Part shown: positions 34,301 to 42,386 of the stretch, piece after piece
Position numbering within the stretch: position 1 is the stretch's first letter
How the letters are laid out: every line of letters begins with the position of its first letter
NCBI GenBank assembly: GCA_963205105.1
Contig: CAUJJW010000198.1
Coordinates: forward strand, 1-57,145
DNA from: Verrucomicrobiota bacterium
GTDB taxonomy: Bacteria; Verrucomicrobiota; Verrucomicrobiia; Limisphaerales; CAIMTB01
Direction: 5' to 3'
DNA length: 57,145 nt
Made by a program: the position numbers and the translations under genes
Notes under the pieces: model-generated
Told to the model about the DNA's origin: nothing
Seen by the model: only the letters and a program-made list of their open reading frames with translations
Databases searched by the model: none

Positions 34301-37156
34301 ATGAGACGCACGTTGTTATTATCCTCCTTGATTCGAACCTGTCTGGCTCTTCCTGTGCTCGCTTCGGTGAGTGCCTCCCAGGCGGCTGACATAGGCATCA
34401 ACTTCCAGGATGACTGGGCCAGCGGTGGTGGCACGGCCGTGACCCAGGACGCCTTCGGGGTTCCCGCGGCCAACTGGTACAACATGCCGCGCGTTCTCAA
34501 CTCCAGTGGGGGTGGAGGTGTCTCTTCCAACGCGACAGTCACCCTGCCCGGAGGCGGGTCCCTGCGCGTCGAGTGGTCCTGCGAGAACACTTACAGTCTG
34601 ACGGGAGATCCCACGGTGGATGGCCCTGGTGAAGAGCAGGTTGTTTACGGGTATCTGGACGACACCGCGGGTGGGTACAGGGTTCGCCTGAGTGGCTTCC
34701 GGGACTCGATGGCCAGCTACAAGGTGAGCCTGATTGCCTCGACCGACGGCGGAGAAGGTTTCACCGACGCCTTGGTGGTCCATGGAGGCATCACCAACAC
34801 GCTGCAATACGGGGACGTCCAGTACCCCAGCCTTCCTGGCATTTTCGCCACCAGCCCGGCGACCGAGGCCATCCTCACACCAACCGACAATAATGCGGTG
34901 GTGATCACCGGCATCCCCAGGGCGGGCACACTCCGATCCACCCTGGCGGGCATCCTCATCAACTACACCCCCGGCGGAAACAATCCGCCGCTGATGGAGA
35001 CCCAGCCGCAGGCTCCGGTCGGAACGATTTACGTCGGCCAGGGATTCAGTCTCACCTCGCAGGCGTCAGGCTCCGCCACCCTCAACTACCAATGGCGCCG
35101 GGATGGCGCACCGATTCCTGAAGCCATGGAACCGGTGTTCCGCCGAACCGCCGCGACGGCCGGCGATGGCGGATTGTACGACGTGGTCATTTCCAACGGG
35201 TTTGGATCGATCACCAGCACGGTCGCCCGCGTGACCATCTCGGAGATCGTTCCACCGACGATCGTGAAGGCACCGACCCCTCAGACCCTGTACGCGGGCT
35301 ATCCCGCGACCTTTGCGGTGGAGGCCAACGGTGGTCAGTTGGCGTACCAGTGGAAGAAGGGGAGCGCCACGCTGGCAGGCCAGACCAACGCCTCTTTGGT
35401 CCTGCCCAGAATCGGGGTGGGCGACGCCGAAACTTATTCGGTTGAAGTCAGCAATGCCGCTGGTAGCGCCTCGGCGTCGGCAACCCTTGCAGTCAAGGTC
35501 GCGGCCCCGGGCACCTACGAAGCCGAGATGGCGATGCTGAAGCCGCTTCTTTATTTTCGCATGGGCGAAACAGGCCCGGTCGCTCAGAGCACCGCCGCGA
35601 ACAACGGCAGTCTCGGAGCCTCGGGCACCGGCCTTTATGTCGGCTCCCTGACGCATGGTGTTCAGGGCGCCCTCGCCGGCAGTGCTGACACTGCCATGAC
35701 GCTCAGCGGTGGCAGGGTGGCCGTGCCGTTTGCCGAAGGATTGAATCCCGCGGTTTCGTTCACCGTGGAGTGCTGGGCCAATCCGCTCGACCTCGTCGCA
35801 GGCAACCGGGTTTTCGCGCAGGCCATGATCAATGGCGAGAATGCCGACAACGCGAACGACCGGTCCGGGTGGGTGCTCCGTCAGAATGGCGCGAACCTGG
35901 AGTTTGTGATCGGTGGCGAAGTGGGCGCGCCCTTCTACACCACCATCGTGACCGCGCAGGCTGTCATCGCCGCCAACACCTGGGCCCATTATGCCGCGGT
36001 CTATCGCAGCGATACCCTGAACGTTTCGCTCCTGGTCAACGGAATCGAGGTCACCAACGTCGTGGCCGCGGAACCGCTCCTGCGCAATTTCGCGGCGCCG
36101 CTCCTCCTTGGCGACCGTGGTTATGGCGGATGGAACTTCAAGGGATCTCTCGATGAAGTCGCCATCTACCCGACCGCGCTCGATACCTCCAAACTGCTCG
36201 CCCACTACCAGGCCGGCAGCAGTGTGGCCACCTCGGCCTCCTACCCCTCCCTGGTGACCGGCGACGGCGCCGTCGAGTACCTCCGCCTGAATGACGCGGG
36301 CTTGTCGCCGACGTCCAACGCGGCCGCCAATGGTGGAACTTTGGGGTCGGGCTGGGCCGGTTCTTATGTCGACGCCGGGTCCACCCTGGGCAGCTCGCTG
36401 ATCGCCAAGGGCGCCCAAGGCCCGCGGCCGACGACCTACCCTGGATTCGAAGCTGGCAACGCCGCCGTGGTCATGACCAACGGCTGGGTCACCGCCCCTG
36501 CTATCACCCTGGCCAACCAGGTCACCGTGACCTGCTGGCTCAAACGCGAGGCCACCTCGACCACCGGCGACCTCAGCTGGCCCGCGTGGCTCGGCGGCGG
36601 CGGCATGCACCTCAATCAAGGCACCGCAGCCAACCAGGAAGCGGAACTTCGCTACCACTGGAACGGCGGCGCCTGGGATTGGGCATCCGGACTCTTCGTT
36701 CCGGCCGACGTCTGGACCTTCGCGGTCATGGTCGTCGAACCCGAACAGGCCGTCTTTTACATGTCCAACGGCTCCGAACTCCTGTCCTCCACCAACGTCG
36801 CCTCCCACGCCCCGATGATCATCACGTCCGCACCCGGCTTCGGCGGGAACCAACCCGGACGCGCCGACCGGAATTATATCGGGCAACTGGACGAGACTGC
36901 GGTGTTCGACCGCGCGCTCACCCCATCCGAGGTTTCGGCCCTGTTCGATCGAGCCCTCGGCACCGGACCGCTGCCCCCGAGCGCGATCACGATCAGCCGC
37001 GCGAACAATGAGGTCACGTTGACCTGGACTTTGGGTGTCCTCCAGGAGAGCGCCACCGTCGGAGGAACCTACACCGATGTTGCGAACTCCCCGGTGTCTC
37101 CACTCAAGGTTTCTACCGCGGGCGGGCAGCGGTTCTACCGGTTGCGCGGGCAGTAA
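34301..37156 (+). CDS. Secreted Ig-like/LamG multidomain protein
   Basis: A 951-residue protein with a signal peptide ('CLALPVLASVSASQAAD'). Domain order: an N-terminal beta domain (about 30-225, 'IGINFQDDWASGG'), two Ig-like repeats (about 230-320 and 325-400, each with a 'YQW(R/K)(R/K)' strand), and two LamG/concanavalin-like domains (about 410-645 and 648-890, 'YFRMGE' and 'YLRLNDAG'). A short C-terminal module follows ('GTYTDVANSP..RFYRLRGQ'). LamG and Ig units bind glycans or cell-surface polymers; no catalytic site is seen. AAGGTG lies eight bases before the ATG. A strong terminator follows. Confidence 0.88.
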   Translation: MRRTLLLSSLIRTCLALPVLASVSASQAADIGINFQDDWASGGGTAVTQDAFGVPAANWYNMPRVLNSSGGGGVSSNATVTLPGGGSLRVEWSCENTYSLTGDPTVDGPGEEQVVYGYLDDTAGGYRVRLSGFRDSMASYKVSLIASTDGGEGFTDALVVHGGITNTLQYGDVQYPSLPGIFATSPATEAILTPTDNNAVVITGIPRAGTLRSTLAGILINYTPGGNNPPLMETQPQAPVGTIYVGQGFSLTSQASGSATLNYQWRRDGAPIPEAMEPVFRRTAATAGDGGLYDVVISNGFGSITSTVARVTISEIVPPTIVKAPTPQTLYAGYPATFAVEANGGQLAYQWKKGSATLAGQTNASLVLPRIGVGDAETYSVEVSNAAGSASASATLAVKVAAPGTYEAEMAMLKPLLYFRMGETGPVAQSTAANNGSLGASGTGLYVGSLTHGVQGALAGSADTAMTLSGGRVAVPFAEGLNPAVSFTVECWANPLDLVAGNRVFAQAMINGENADNANDRSGWVLRQNGANLEFVIGGEVGAPFYTTIVTAQAVIAANTWAHYAAVYRSDTLNVSLLVNGIEVTNVVAAEPLLRNFAAPLLLGDRGYGGWNFKGSLDEVAIYPTALDTSKLLAHYQAGSSVATSASYPSLVTGDGAVEYLRLNDAGLSPTSNAAANGGTLGSGWAGSYVDAGSTLGSSLIAKGAQGPRPTTYPGFEAGNAAVVMTNGWVTAPAITLANQVTVTCWLKREATSTTGDLSWPAWLGGGGMHLNQGTAANQEAELRYHWNGGAWDWASGLFVPADVWTFAVMVVEPEQAVFYMSNGSELLSSTNVASHAPMIITSAPGFGGNQPGRADRNYIGQLDETAVFDRALTPSEVSALFDRALGTGPLPPSAITISRANNEVTLTWTLGVLQESATVGGTYTDVANSPVSPLKVSTAGGQRFYRLRGQ

Positions 37157-37194
37157 ACGGCGCGCGACAACGCTCCCATCCGTCCCGTAGACGC

Positions 37195-37231
37195 ACGGCC
37201 GGCAGGCGCACCCTGCCGGCCGTTTTGTTTT
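37195..37231 (+). terminator. Intrinsic terminator after the LamG/Ig gene
   Basis: A perfect 12-bp stem (ACGGCCGGCAGG at 37195-37206, CCTGCCGGCCGT at 37212-37223) with a five-base loop is followed by TTTTGTTTT. Confidence 0.92.
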
Positions 37232-37336
37232 CACGATCGACGCACGACGGTCCGAACGGAGATGGGATGGGATCTGACAGAGGGCCAACGGCCCGAAAAC
37301 ATCCCAGCCTTGGGCAACGCCCAAGGAACTCGTTGA

Positions 37337-37762
37337 TTAGGTCCTCGCCCAGGGATCGATCAGTGGCACGCCCCGATTGGTAAAGTTGGTCAGATTGCGC
37401 GTGGCCAGGGTGAGTTCGTGGGCCAGGGCAGTGGCGGCGATGAGACCGTCCAGAACGGGCAGTGGTCGCCCCGATCTTGCAGTCGAGGATTCGAGTTGTG
37501 CCCAACGTTCCATCACGAGGGCATCCACGGGAAGGATCCGGCCCGCGAAGTCGACCTTGATGCCGGTTTCGATCCACTGTTGTAGTGCCTTGCGCCTTTT
37601 TCCTGCGGGAAGCAGCAACGCGCCCCGTTGCAATTCCCCGAGGGTGATGGCGCTGATGAACAGCGACTCGGCGTGCTGGGCGGCAATCCACTCCAGCACG
37701 ACAGGGTTGGCCAGCGGGCGTGTCGCTTCACTGACAACATTGGTGTCGAGCAGAAAGCTCAT
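37337..37762 (-). CDS. vapC: PIN-domain ribonuclease toxin, VapC family
   Basis: A 141-residue PIN domain. The acidic Mg-binding residues are visible in 'FLLDTNVVSE' (Asp6), 'ITLGELQRG', 'LDGLIAATA' and 'LATRNLTNF'. It would cut RNA, often initiator tRNA or rRNA, when the antitoxin is lost. Its ATG overlaps the antitoxin stop by four bases. The upstream in-frame ATG lies inside the antitoxin gene and is rejected. Confidence 0.93.
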   Translation of the reverse strand: MSFLLDTNVVSEATRPLANPVVLEWIAAQHAESLFISAITLGELQRGALLLPAGKRRKALQQWIETGIKVDFAGRILPVDALVMERWAQLESSTARSGRPLPVLDGLIAATALAHELTLATRNLTNFTNRGVPLIDPWART

Positions 37763-38007
37763 AGCCCGAGATCGCGCGGGAGTTCCTGGCTGCGGGAAAG
37801 GTCCAGTTCGGTGAGATCGACAGGACACGAGCGAAGCATTTCGAGCACCGAACGCTTGCGGGCCCTGGACTTCATCCAGTCAGCCACGCTCAGGATGACC
37901 ACGAACGGTTTTCCGTGCTTGGTGACCATCTGGGGTTGTCCCCCGGCAGCCTTTTCGGCCACCGCGGAGAACTGCTGTTTGGCTTCCTGGAGCTGAAGCG
38001 ACTTCAT
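37759..38007 (-). CDS. Phd/YefM-family antitoxin
   Basis: An 82-residue protein: an N-terminal Phd/YefM fold ('QLQEAKQQFSAVAEKAAGGQPQ', 'VTKHGKPFVVILS') that usually binds the promoter, and a C-terminal tail that would wrap the PIN toxin. It precedes the toxin with an ATGA overlap, the standard order, so the pair probably controls its own transcription. Calling the pair VapBC-like rests on the PIN partner; the antitoxin itself is of the Phd type. Confidence 0.9.
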   Translation of the reverse strand: MKSLQLQEAKQQFSAVAEKAAGGQPQMVTKHGKPFVVILSVADWMKSRARKRSVLEMLRSCPVDLTELDLSRSQELPRDLGL

Positions 38008-38210
38008 GCAGGTCACAATTGGAGGATCTGTCCTGTCTGTCCAGATCATTCCTGACCCGCCGGCGCTGCTTTCCAGGGTGATGGGTTCGCGGTCGAGATT
38101 GGTCCCTCGCTTGAATTCGGGGACGGGATTCGGCGAGAAGAGGCGGGTCGCGGTCGGCGCCGGGTGGGACGGTTGTCCTGTCGGCGGGGCAGGCCCGGCA
38201 GGAAAGCGTC

Positions 38211-39653
38211 ATGAACGAATCGAAGTATCGGGCGTACAAAGGGCTGCCGGAAGTGGCGGGGATTTGTTCCCTGGCGCAGGCGGCAGGTCCCGGATTGTCG
38301 GTGAACGACTGCGTGGACCGGCTGAAGCGTTATCACTATGTGTTCCATCGGCTGTGGCAGCTGTTCAATGCCCGGCTGACGGCGGAGCCGGTGTACGAGA
38401 TCAAGATGGCGTTCAGCCTGCATGCCCACCTGTGCGCCCAGCACGTGACGTCGATGCGCGAGCGGGTGGCGGAGATGCGGCATCCGCCGCTGGGCTTGGA
38501 CAAGATCCCGCACGACCGGCTCCGATTGTTCTTCGACGAGATGGTGGCCGCGCCGCACACCTACGACGTGTTGGCGGCGGTGTACACGCGGGCGTTGCCA
38601 GCACTGAAGCGCAGCTTGGAACGGCACCTGAACGACACCAACCCACTCGCCGATTGGCCTTCGGTCCGGTTGATCCGGTTCGCCCTGTTGGAAGTCGACG
38701 ACATGCTCGCCTGGGGTGTCGAAGCCCTGAAATGCCTGGCGGACGAACCGAGGAGCGAAGGTTTGGACGCCTGGCTGGCGTCGCTGGAGGCCTGCTTGAA
38801 GGATGCCGGGGGGCTGGATGGAGCGGATGAATCGGGCGAGGGACCGGTGCCGGCAGGATTGCCAAGGTTTTCGGCGTTGCCGTTCCGCTATCAGCGGACA
38901 CCCGGCCGGGATGCGCGGTTTCCGGACCCTTACAACATGGGGGTGCATGCGGAGGAGTTTCTTTACAACCCGGAGTTCCCGGCCTCGGCGAAGACCCTGA
39001 TGATGTACTTCAAGCGGCTTCGGGAGATCGACGTGCCGGAGATGATGGCGAGCATCCTGGTGGAATCGGCGGACAAGCCCTGGGAATTCCATCGGGACAT
39101 GACCCGGCAACTCTGGGACGAAGCGCGGCACGCCATGATGGGGGAGGCGGGGTTTGTGAAGCTGGGGGTGGATTGGCCACGGCAGGTGATGGTGAACTTC
39201 ACGTGGTCAAAGGGTCTCAACGAGCAGCTGAAACCGGCGGAACGCCATGCGGTGCTCTGGTTCATTGAACAGGGGCTGATGTCGAAGACGGGCAAACGCT
39301 ACGAATGGGAAGTCGGACGAGAGTCCGGTGACGCGCTGTCGGAGCTGTTTCAGGACTACGATTGGGCGGACGAAGTGCTGCACGCGCGGATTGGCCGGGA
39401 GTGGTACGTGAGCCAGTTCGGCGATGACGTGGAGAAGGCGGCGCACTACGGGAGCGAGTGCTGGAGCAAGGTGGTGTCGGACTGGGCGGCGTGGCGGAAG
39501 GCCGGGCTGACAGAGCACCGCAACTGGTGGCCGGAACTCTACACGGACTTCTGCCAGCGCCGCGGGCTCACCCCCGATCCCGCTGTGCTGGCGTTCCGCA
39601 CGAGCTACGCGGAGACACGGGCGGACCTGCAACGCATCGCCGCTTCAGGCTAG
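38211..39653 (+). CDS. Unknown protein, candidate ferritin-like diiron carboxylate protein
   Basis: I cannot name a family for this 480-residue protein. It is mostly helical and soluble with no signal peptide. Two ExxH motifs stand out: Glu304-A-R-His307 in 'LWDEARHAMMGE' and Glu388-V-L-His391 in 'WADEVLHARIG', each in a predicted amphipathic helix. Acidic residues lie 19-28 positions before the first (Glu276/Glu285), and several Glu precede the second. Two E/ExxH half-sites are the ligand pattern of ferritin-like diiron proteins such as oxygenases and ribonucleotide-reductase R2-like proteins. The N-terminal half (1-230) is also helical ('RYHYVFHRLWQLFNARL'). It is 11 nt upstream of a zinc alcohol dehydrogenase and shares direction with an esterase. 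The function is open. Confidence 0.6.
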   Translation: MNESKYRAYKGLPEVAGICSLAQAAGPGLSVNDCVDRLKRYHYVFHRLWQLFNARLTAEPVYEIKMAFSLHAHLCAQHVTSMRERVAEMRHPPLGLDKIPHDRLRLFFDEMVAAPHTYDVLAAVYTRALPALKRSLERHLNDTNPLADWPSVRLIRFALLEVDDMLAWGVEALKCLADEPRSEGLDAWLASLEACLKDAGGLDGADESGEGPVPAGLPRFSALPFRYQRTPGRDARFPDPYNMGVHAEEFLYNPEFPASAKTLMMYFKRLREIDVPEMMASILVESADKPWEFHRDMTRQLWDEARHAMMGEAGFVKLGVDWPRQVMVNFTWSKGLNEQLKPAERHAVLWFIEQGLMSKTGKRYEWEVGRESGDALSELFQDYDWADEVLHARIGREWYVSQFGDDVEKAAHYGSECWSKVVSDWAAWRKAGLTEHRNWWPELYTDFCQRRGLTPDPAVLAFRTSYAETRADLQRIAASG

Positions 39654-39664
39654 ACGTTCACCCC

Positions 39665-40774
39665 ATGATGTACGAAGCGGCAGCGGCGTTGGCCGATGGG
39701 TTGGGAGCGTTCACATTGGAGACCGTCCAGGTGGCGGATCCGTTGGGCGATGAGGTGTTGGTGGAGATGCGGGCGGCGGGCATCTGTCACACCGACCACG
39801 CGTCGCTATCGTGGAAACGCCCGCTCGTGATGGGCCACGAAGGGGCGGGGGTGGTGCGGTCGGTGGGCAGTGAGGTGAGGCATGTTCGACCTGGCGATGC
39901 GGTGGTGTTGAACTGGGCCATTCCGTGCGGGGCTTGTCCCGCCTGCCGGCGCGGCGACGCGGTTCTTTGTGAGTCGAGCCGACCGGCGCATGTGATGGAA
40001 CCATCGGCGGGCCATGCCCGGGCCGAAGGAACGCTGTGGCGCGGCAAGCCGGTGGATCGTTCGTTTAACCTGGGCACCCTTTCGACGCTGGCCCTGGTGC
40101 GGGCGGGAGCCGTCACGCTCCTGCCGGCAGGTGTTCCGTTCGCGTCGGCCTGCATCGTGGGTTGCGGGGTGATGACAGGCTTCGGATCCGCGGTCAACGT
40201 GGCCAAGGTCGCCGCAGGCAGTGTGGTCGCCGTCCTCGGCTGCGGCGGGGTGGGCTTGAACGTGATTCAAGGGGCGCGGTTGTGCGGTGCCGGGCGTATT
40301 ATCGCCATCGACGCCCGGGAATCGGCTTTGGCACAGGCGCGGCGATTTGGGGCGACCGACACGATTCTGGCGGATGTGGCGGATGCGGACTTCTCGAAGA
40401 TGGCCGAGGCGGTCCGGGGCCTGAACGGGGGGCGCGGGGCCGACTATGCGTTCGAGGCGACCTCGGTTCCGGCGTTGGCGTTTGCTCCGCTGCGACTGAT
40501 CCGCGACGGGGGATTGGCGCTGCAAGTGAGTGGCATCAACGATCCGGTGACGGTGCCGATGCCCTGGTTCATGTGGAACAAGCGGTACGAAACGCCGTTG
40601 TACGGCGGCTGCGTGCCGGGGCGCGATTTTCCGAGGATTTTCGAGCACTACCGACGGGGTGAACTAGAACTCGATGCGTTGGTGACGCGCACCTACCCGC
40701 TCGCCGACTTGGGTCAGGCGATGGACGACATGATGGCGGGTCGGAATGCCAAAGGCGTCATCGTCTTCCCTTAA
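39665..40774 (+). CDS. Zinc-dependent alcohol dehydrogenase (MDR family, class III-like)
   Basis: A 369-residue NAD-type medium-chain dehydrogenase. Catalytic zinc ligands appear as Cys41 ('GICHTD'), His58-Glu59 ('MGHEG') and a later Cys in 'IVGCGVMTGFG'. The structural-zinc lobe has Cys88, Cys91, Cys94 and Cys102. The Rossmann motif 'GCGGVGLNVIQGA' ends in 'IAIDAR', where Asp favours NAD+. The general layout resembles class III (formaldehyde/glutathione) and related enzymes, but the alcohol cannot be stated. Starts at 39665 and 39668 are both possible. It follows the candidate diiron gene by 11 nt and precedes an esterase by five. Confidence 0.92.
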   Translation: MMYEAAAALADGLGAFTLETVQVADPLGDEVLVEMRAAGICHTDHASLSWKRPLVMGHEGAGVVRSVGSEVRHVRPGDAVVLNWAIPCGACPACRRGDAVLCESSRPAHVMEPSAGHARAEGTLWRGKPVDRSFNLGTLSTLALVRAGAVTLLPAGVPFASACIVGCGVMTGFGSAVNVAKVAAGSVVAVLGCGGVGLNVIQGARLCGAGRIIAIDARESALAQARRFGATDTILADVADADFSKMAEAVRGLNGGRGADYAFEATSVPALAFAPLRLIRDGGLALQVSGINDPVTVPMPWFMWNKRYETPLYGGCVPGRDFPRIFEHYRRGELELDALVTRTYPLADLGQAMDDMMAGRNAKGVIVFP

Positions 40775-40779
40775 ACGAC

Positions 40780-41568
40780 ATGTTTCGAACCTTCGAAATC
40801 TCGGAGCCGCGCTTTGAATCCGCGGGGTTGCGTCACGTGACGGTGAAGAGCGCGTCTTTGAAGGGGCGGGGTGACATCACGCTCTGGGTGCCGTCGGGAG
40901 TGACTCCCGTGGGGATGGTGCTTCTGCTGCACGGCGTCTATGGCAGCCATTGGGCGTGGGCGTTGAAGGGTGGGGCGCATCGGACGGCGGACCGTCTGGT
41001 GGCGTCGGGGGACATTCCGCCGCTGGTTTTGGCCATGCCGAGCGATGGGTTGTGGGGGGATGGATCGGGATATTGGAAACATCCGGCGCAGGATTTCGAG
41101 CGATGGATGGTGGAAGACGTGCCTGCGGCGGTGTTGCGGGCGGTGCCAACGTTGAGCGAGACCTCGTCTCGGTTTATCACCGGCCTGAGCATGGGCGGGT
41201 ACGGGGCGCTGCGGTTGGCGTGTCGGTATCCGGATCGTTTTGTGGCGGCTTCCGGACATTCCTCGATCACGCGCTTCGAGCAATTGGCGTTGTTTGTGGA
41301 AGAACCGCTGGATGCGTATGGCCCGGGCGAGGGACCGAGGGATGTTTTGGACGTGGCGTTGGCGAACCGGAACCGACTGCCACGGCTGCGCTTCGACTGC
41401 GGCACGGAGGATCTTCTGATCGAGGCCAATCGGGAACTGCACCAGGGATTGGAGCGGGCCGGGATCGCCCACGAGTACGAAGAGTTTCCAGGCGGGCACG
41501 AGTGGCCCTACTGGGAGAAGCACCTGGCGGAGACACTACGGTTTTTTGGGCGAACGCGGACCGGGTAG
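40780..41568 (+). CDS. Esterase of the esterase D / S-formylglutathione hydrolase type
   Basis: A 262-residue alpha/beta hydrolase. The nucleophile elbow is 'GLSMGG' (Ser137), with Asp211 in 'CGTEDLL' and His240 in 'FPGGHEW', a full triad. 'LLLHGVYGSHWAW' gives the oxyanion region. Lack of a signal peptide implies a cytoplasmic enzyme. Together with the class III-like alcohol dehydrogenase it recalls glutathione-dependent formaldehyde removal, but glutathione use is not shown here. Its 3' end overlaps the convergent small gene by 33 nt. Confidence 0.88.
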   Translation: MFRTFEISEPRFESAGLRHVTVKSASLKGRGDITLWVPSGVTPVGMVLLLHGVYGSHWAWALKGGAHRTADRLVASGDIPPLVLAMPSDGLWGDGSGYWKHPAQDFERWMVEDVPAAVLRAVPTLSETSSRFITGLSMGGYGALRLACRYPDRFVAASGHSSITRFEQLALFVEEPLDAYGPGEGPRDVLDVALANRNRLPRLRFDCGTEDLLIEANRELHQGLERAGIAHEYEEFPGGHEWPYWEKHLAETLRFFGRTRTG

Positions 41569-41760
41569 GTCTTCCAGCGCCACGATGTGGAGGGCGTCGA
41601 TGGTGGTCACGGAATCATCTTTGCCGAGCACGGCGACCACGCCTTTCCCCACCATGATGAACTCCGGGTGTGGGATGGGATAACGCTTTCCACCGCTTGT
41701 CTCGATGGCGAACGGCCGGAAACCCTGGGTCAGCTTCTGACGGATACGCTCCGTGTTCAT
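41536..41760 (-). CDS. Small conserved-looking protein of unknown function
   Basis: A 74-residue protein with no signal or membrane helix: 'MNTERIRQKLTQGFRPFAIE', then a 'GKRYPIPHPEFIMVGKGVVAVL' strand pair and an 'IDALHIVALE' helix. The composition and 'PF.I...GG..Y.I.HPEF' pattern resemble small proteins annotated as hypothetical in Planctomycetes and Verrucomicrobia; I know of no function. It overlaps the end of the esterase gene on the opposite strand. Confidence 0.65.
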   Translation of the reverse strand: MNTERIRQKLTQGFRPFAIETSGGKRYPIPHPEFIMVGKGVVAVLGKDDSVTTIDALHIVALEDLPGPRSPKKP

Positions 41761-41973
41761 GGTGGGTATGTTGGCGCGGAGTGAAGGCCCAGCAAGCGTG
41801 AACCTGATGGGCTGAGAAGGGGCTGGTGGGCGGTAGGGGGCGGGGACTACCGTTTCCTGGCCCCCGAAACTGCTGAGCTTGTTGGACCTTCAACCCGATG
41901 GACCTCGTGACTTCGAACATGGACGCGCTTCGACTGGATGTGGGTAGGACCAATGAAATGGACTTCGCCTATG

Positions 41974-42236
41974 GGGGCCATGAACCGAGGAGCGAGGAGT
42001 GGAGCGAGCGGCCCTCATCCCGGCCTTCTCCCGGGGGGAGAAGGAGAATCGGTGCTGCGGGATTCGGAGGGTGGAGCAATGAGTTGGCTGCAGCGGGTCT
42101 CGACGGCTCCGACGGATGGGGCCCGGGCATGTGGTCGCAGGTGATGCGCGACACCCTCTCCCTCCGGGAGAGGGTTGGGGTGAGGGAGCCCATTTCAACC
42201 CTCGCGACGGCTTGCAGGGAGGGTTCATGGAGAGGC
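41974..42236 (-). repeat. 263-nt dispersed repeat, copy 2
   Basis: Inverted relative to the copy at 9896-10158, with the same length and conserved ends; the central 80-100 nt are diverged. Confidence 0.85.
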
Positions 42237-42277
42237 GCGTTTTCCGAAAATTGGACACGCATCGGGACCATGAACCG
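42228..42277 (-). repeat. Short adjoining repeat unit, copy 2
   Basis: Reverse-strand match to 10206-10258 (AAAATTGGACACGCATCGGGACCATGAACC on this strand in two parts). It sits at the opposite end of the 263-nt repeat compared with copy 1. Confidence 0.7.
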
Positions 42278-42285
42278 GGGATTCC

Positions 42286-42333
42286 GGGGGGCGAGACGCC
42301 CCCCTCTACGGCAGGCGGGACGCCCGCCGCTAC
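42286..42333 (-). repeat. Double-hairpin repeat, copy 5
   Basis: Canonical copy in reverse orientation, about 55 nt before the start codon of the ceramidase fusion gene. Confidence 0.9.
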
Positions 42334-42386
42334 GGGCGCATGGTTTGTGCCTGGGGACGTCGTGTATCTCTGGCGGGAAGGGTCGA

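Larger units (their letters stand above)
41761..42386. other. Repeat-filled intergenic region
   Basis: Holds the second 263-nt repeat (41974-42236), a short adjoining unit (42228-42277) and double-hairpin copy 5 (42286-42333). The frame of the next gene stays open through all of it, but the peptide there is only translated repeat. Confidence 0.75.

Noticed and set aside
33921..34304. 127-codon plus-strand open frame before the LamG/Ig gene
   Set aside because: No homology, no ribosome site and odd composition; it probably reflects non-coding DNA.
9896..42277. A complete insertion sequence or integron
   Set aside because: Repeats are present but no transposase, integrase or attC-like gene cassette is seen.
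41898..42386. N-terminal extension of the ceramidase fusion (163 codons)
   Set aside because: The extension translates the 263-nt and double-hairpin repeats. The signal peptide and ribosome site begin at 42387.
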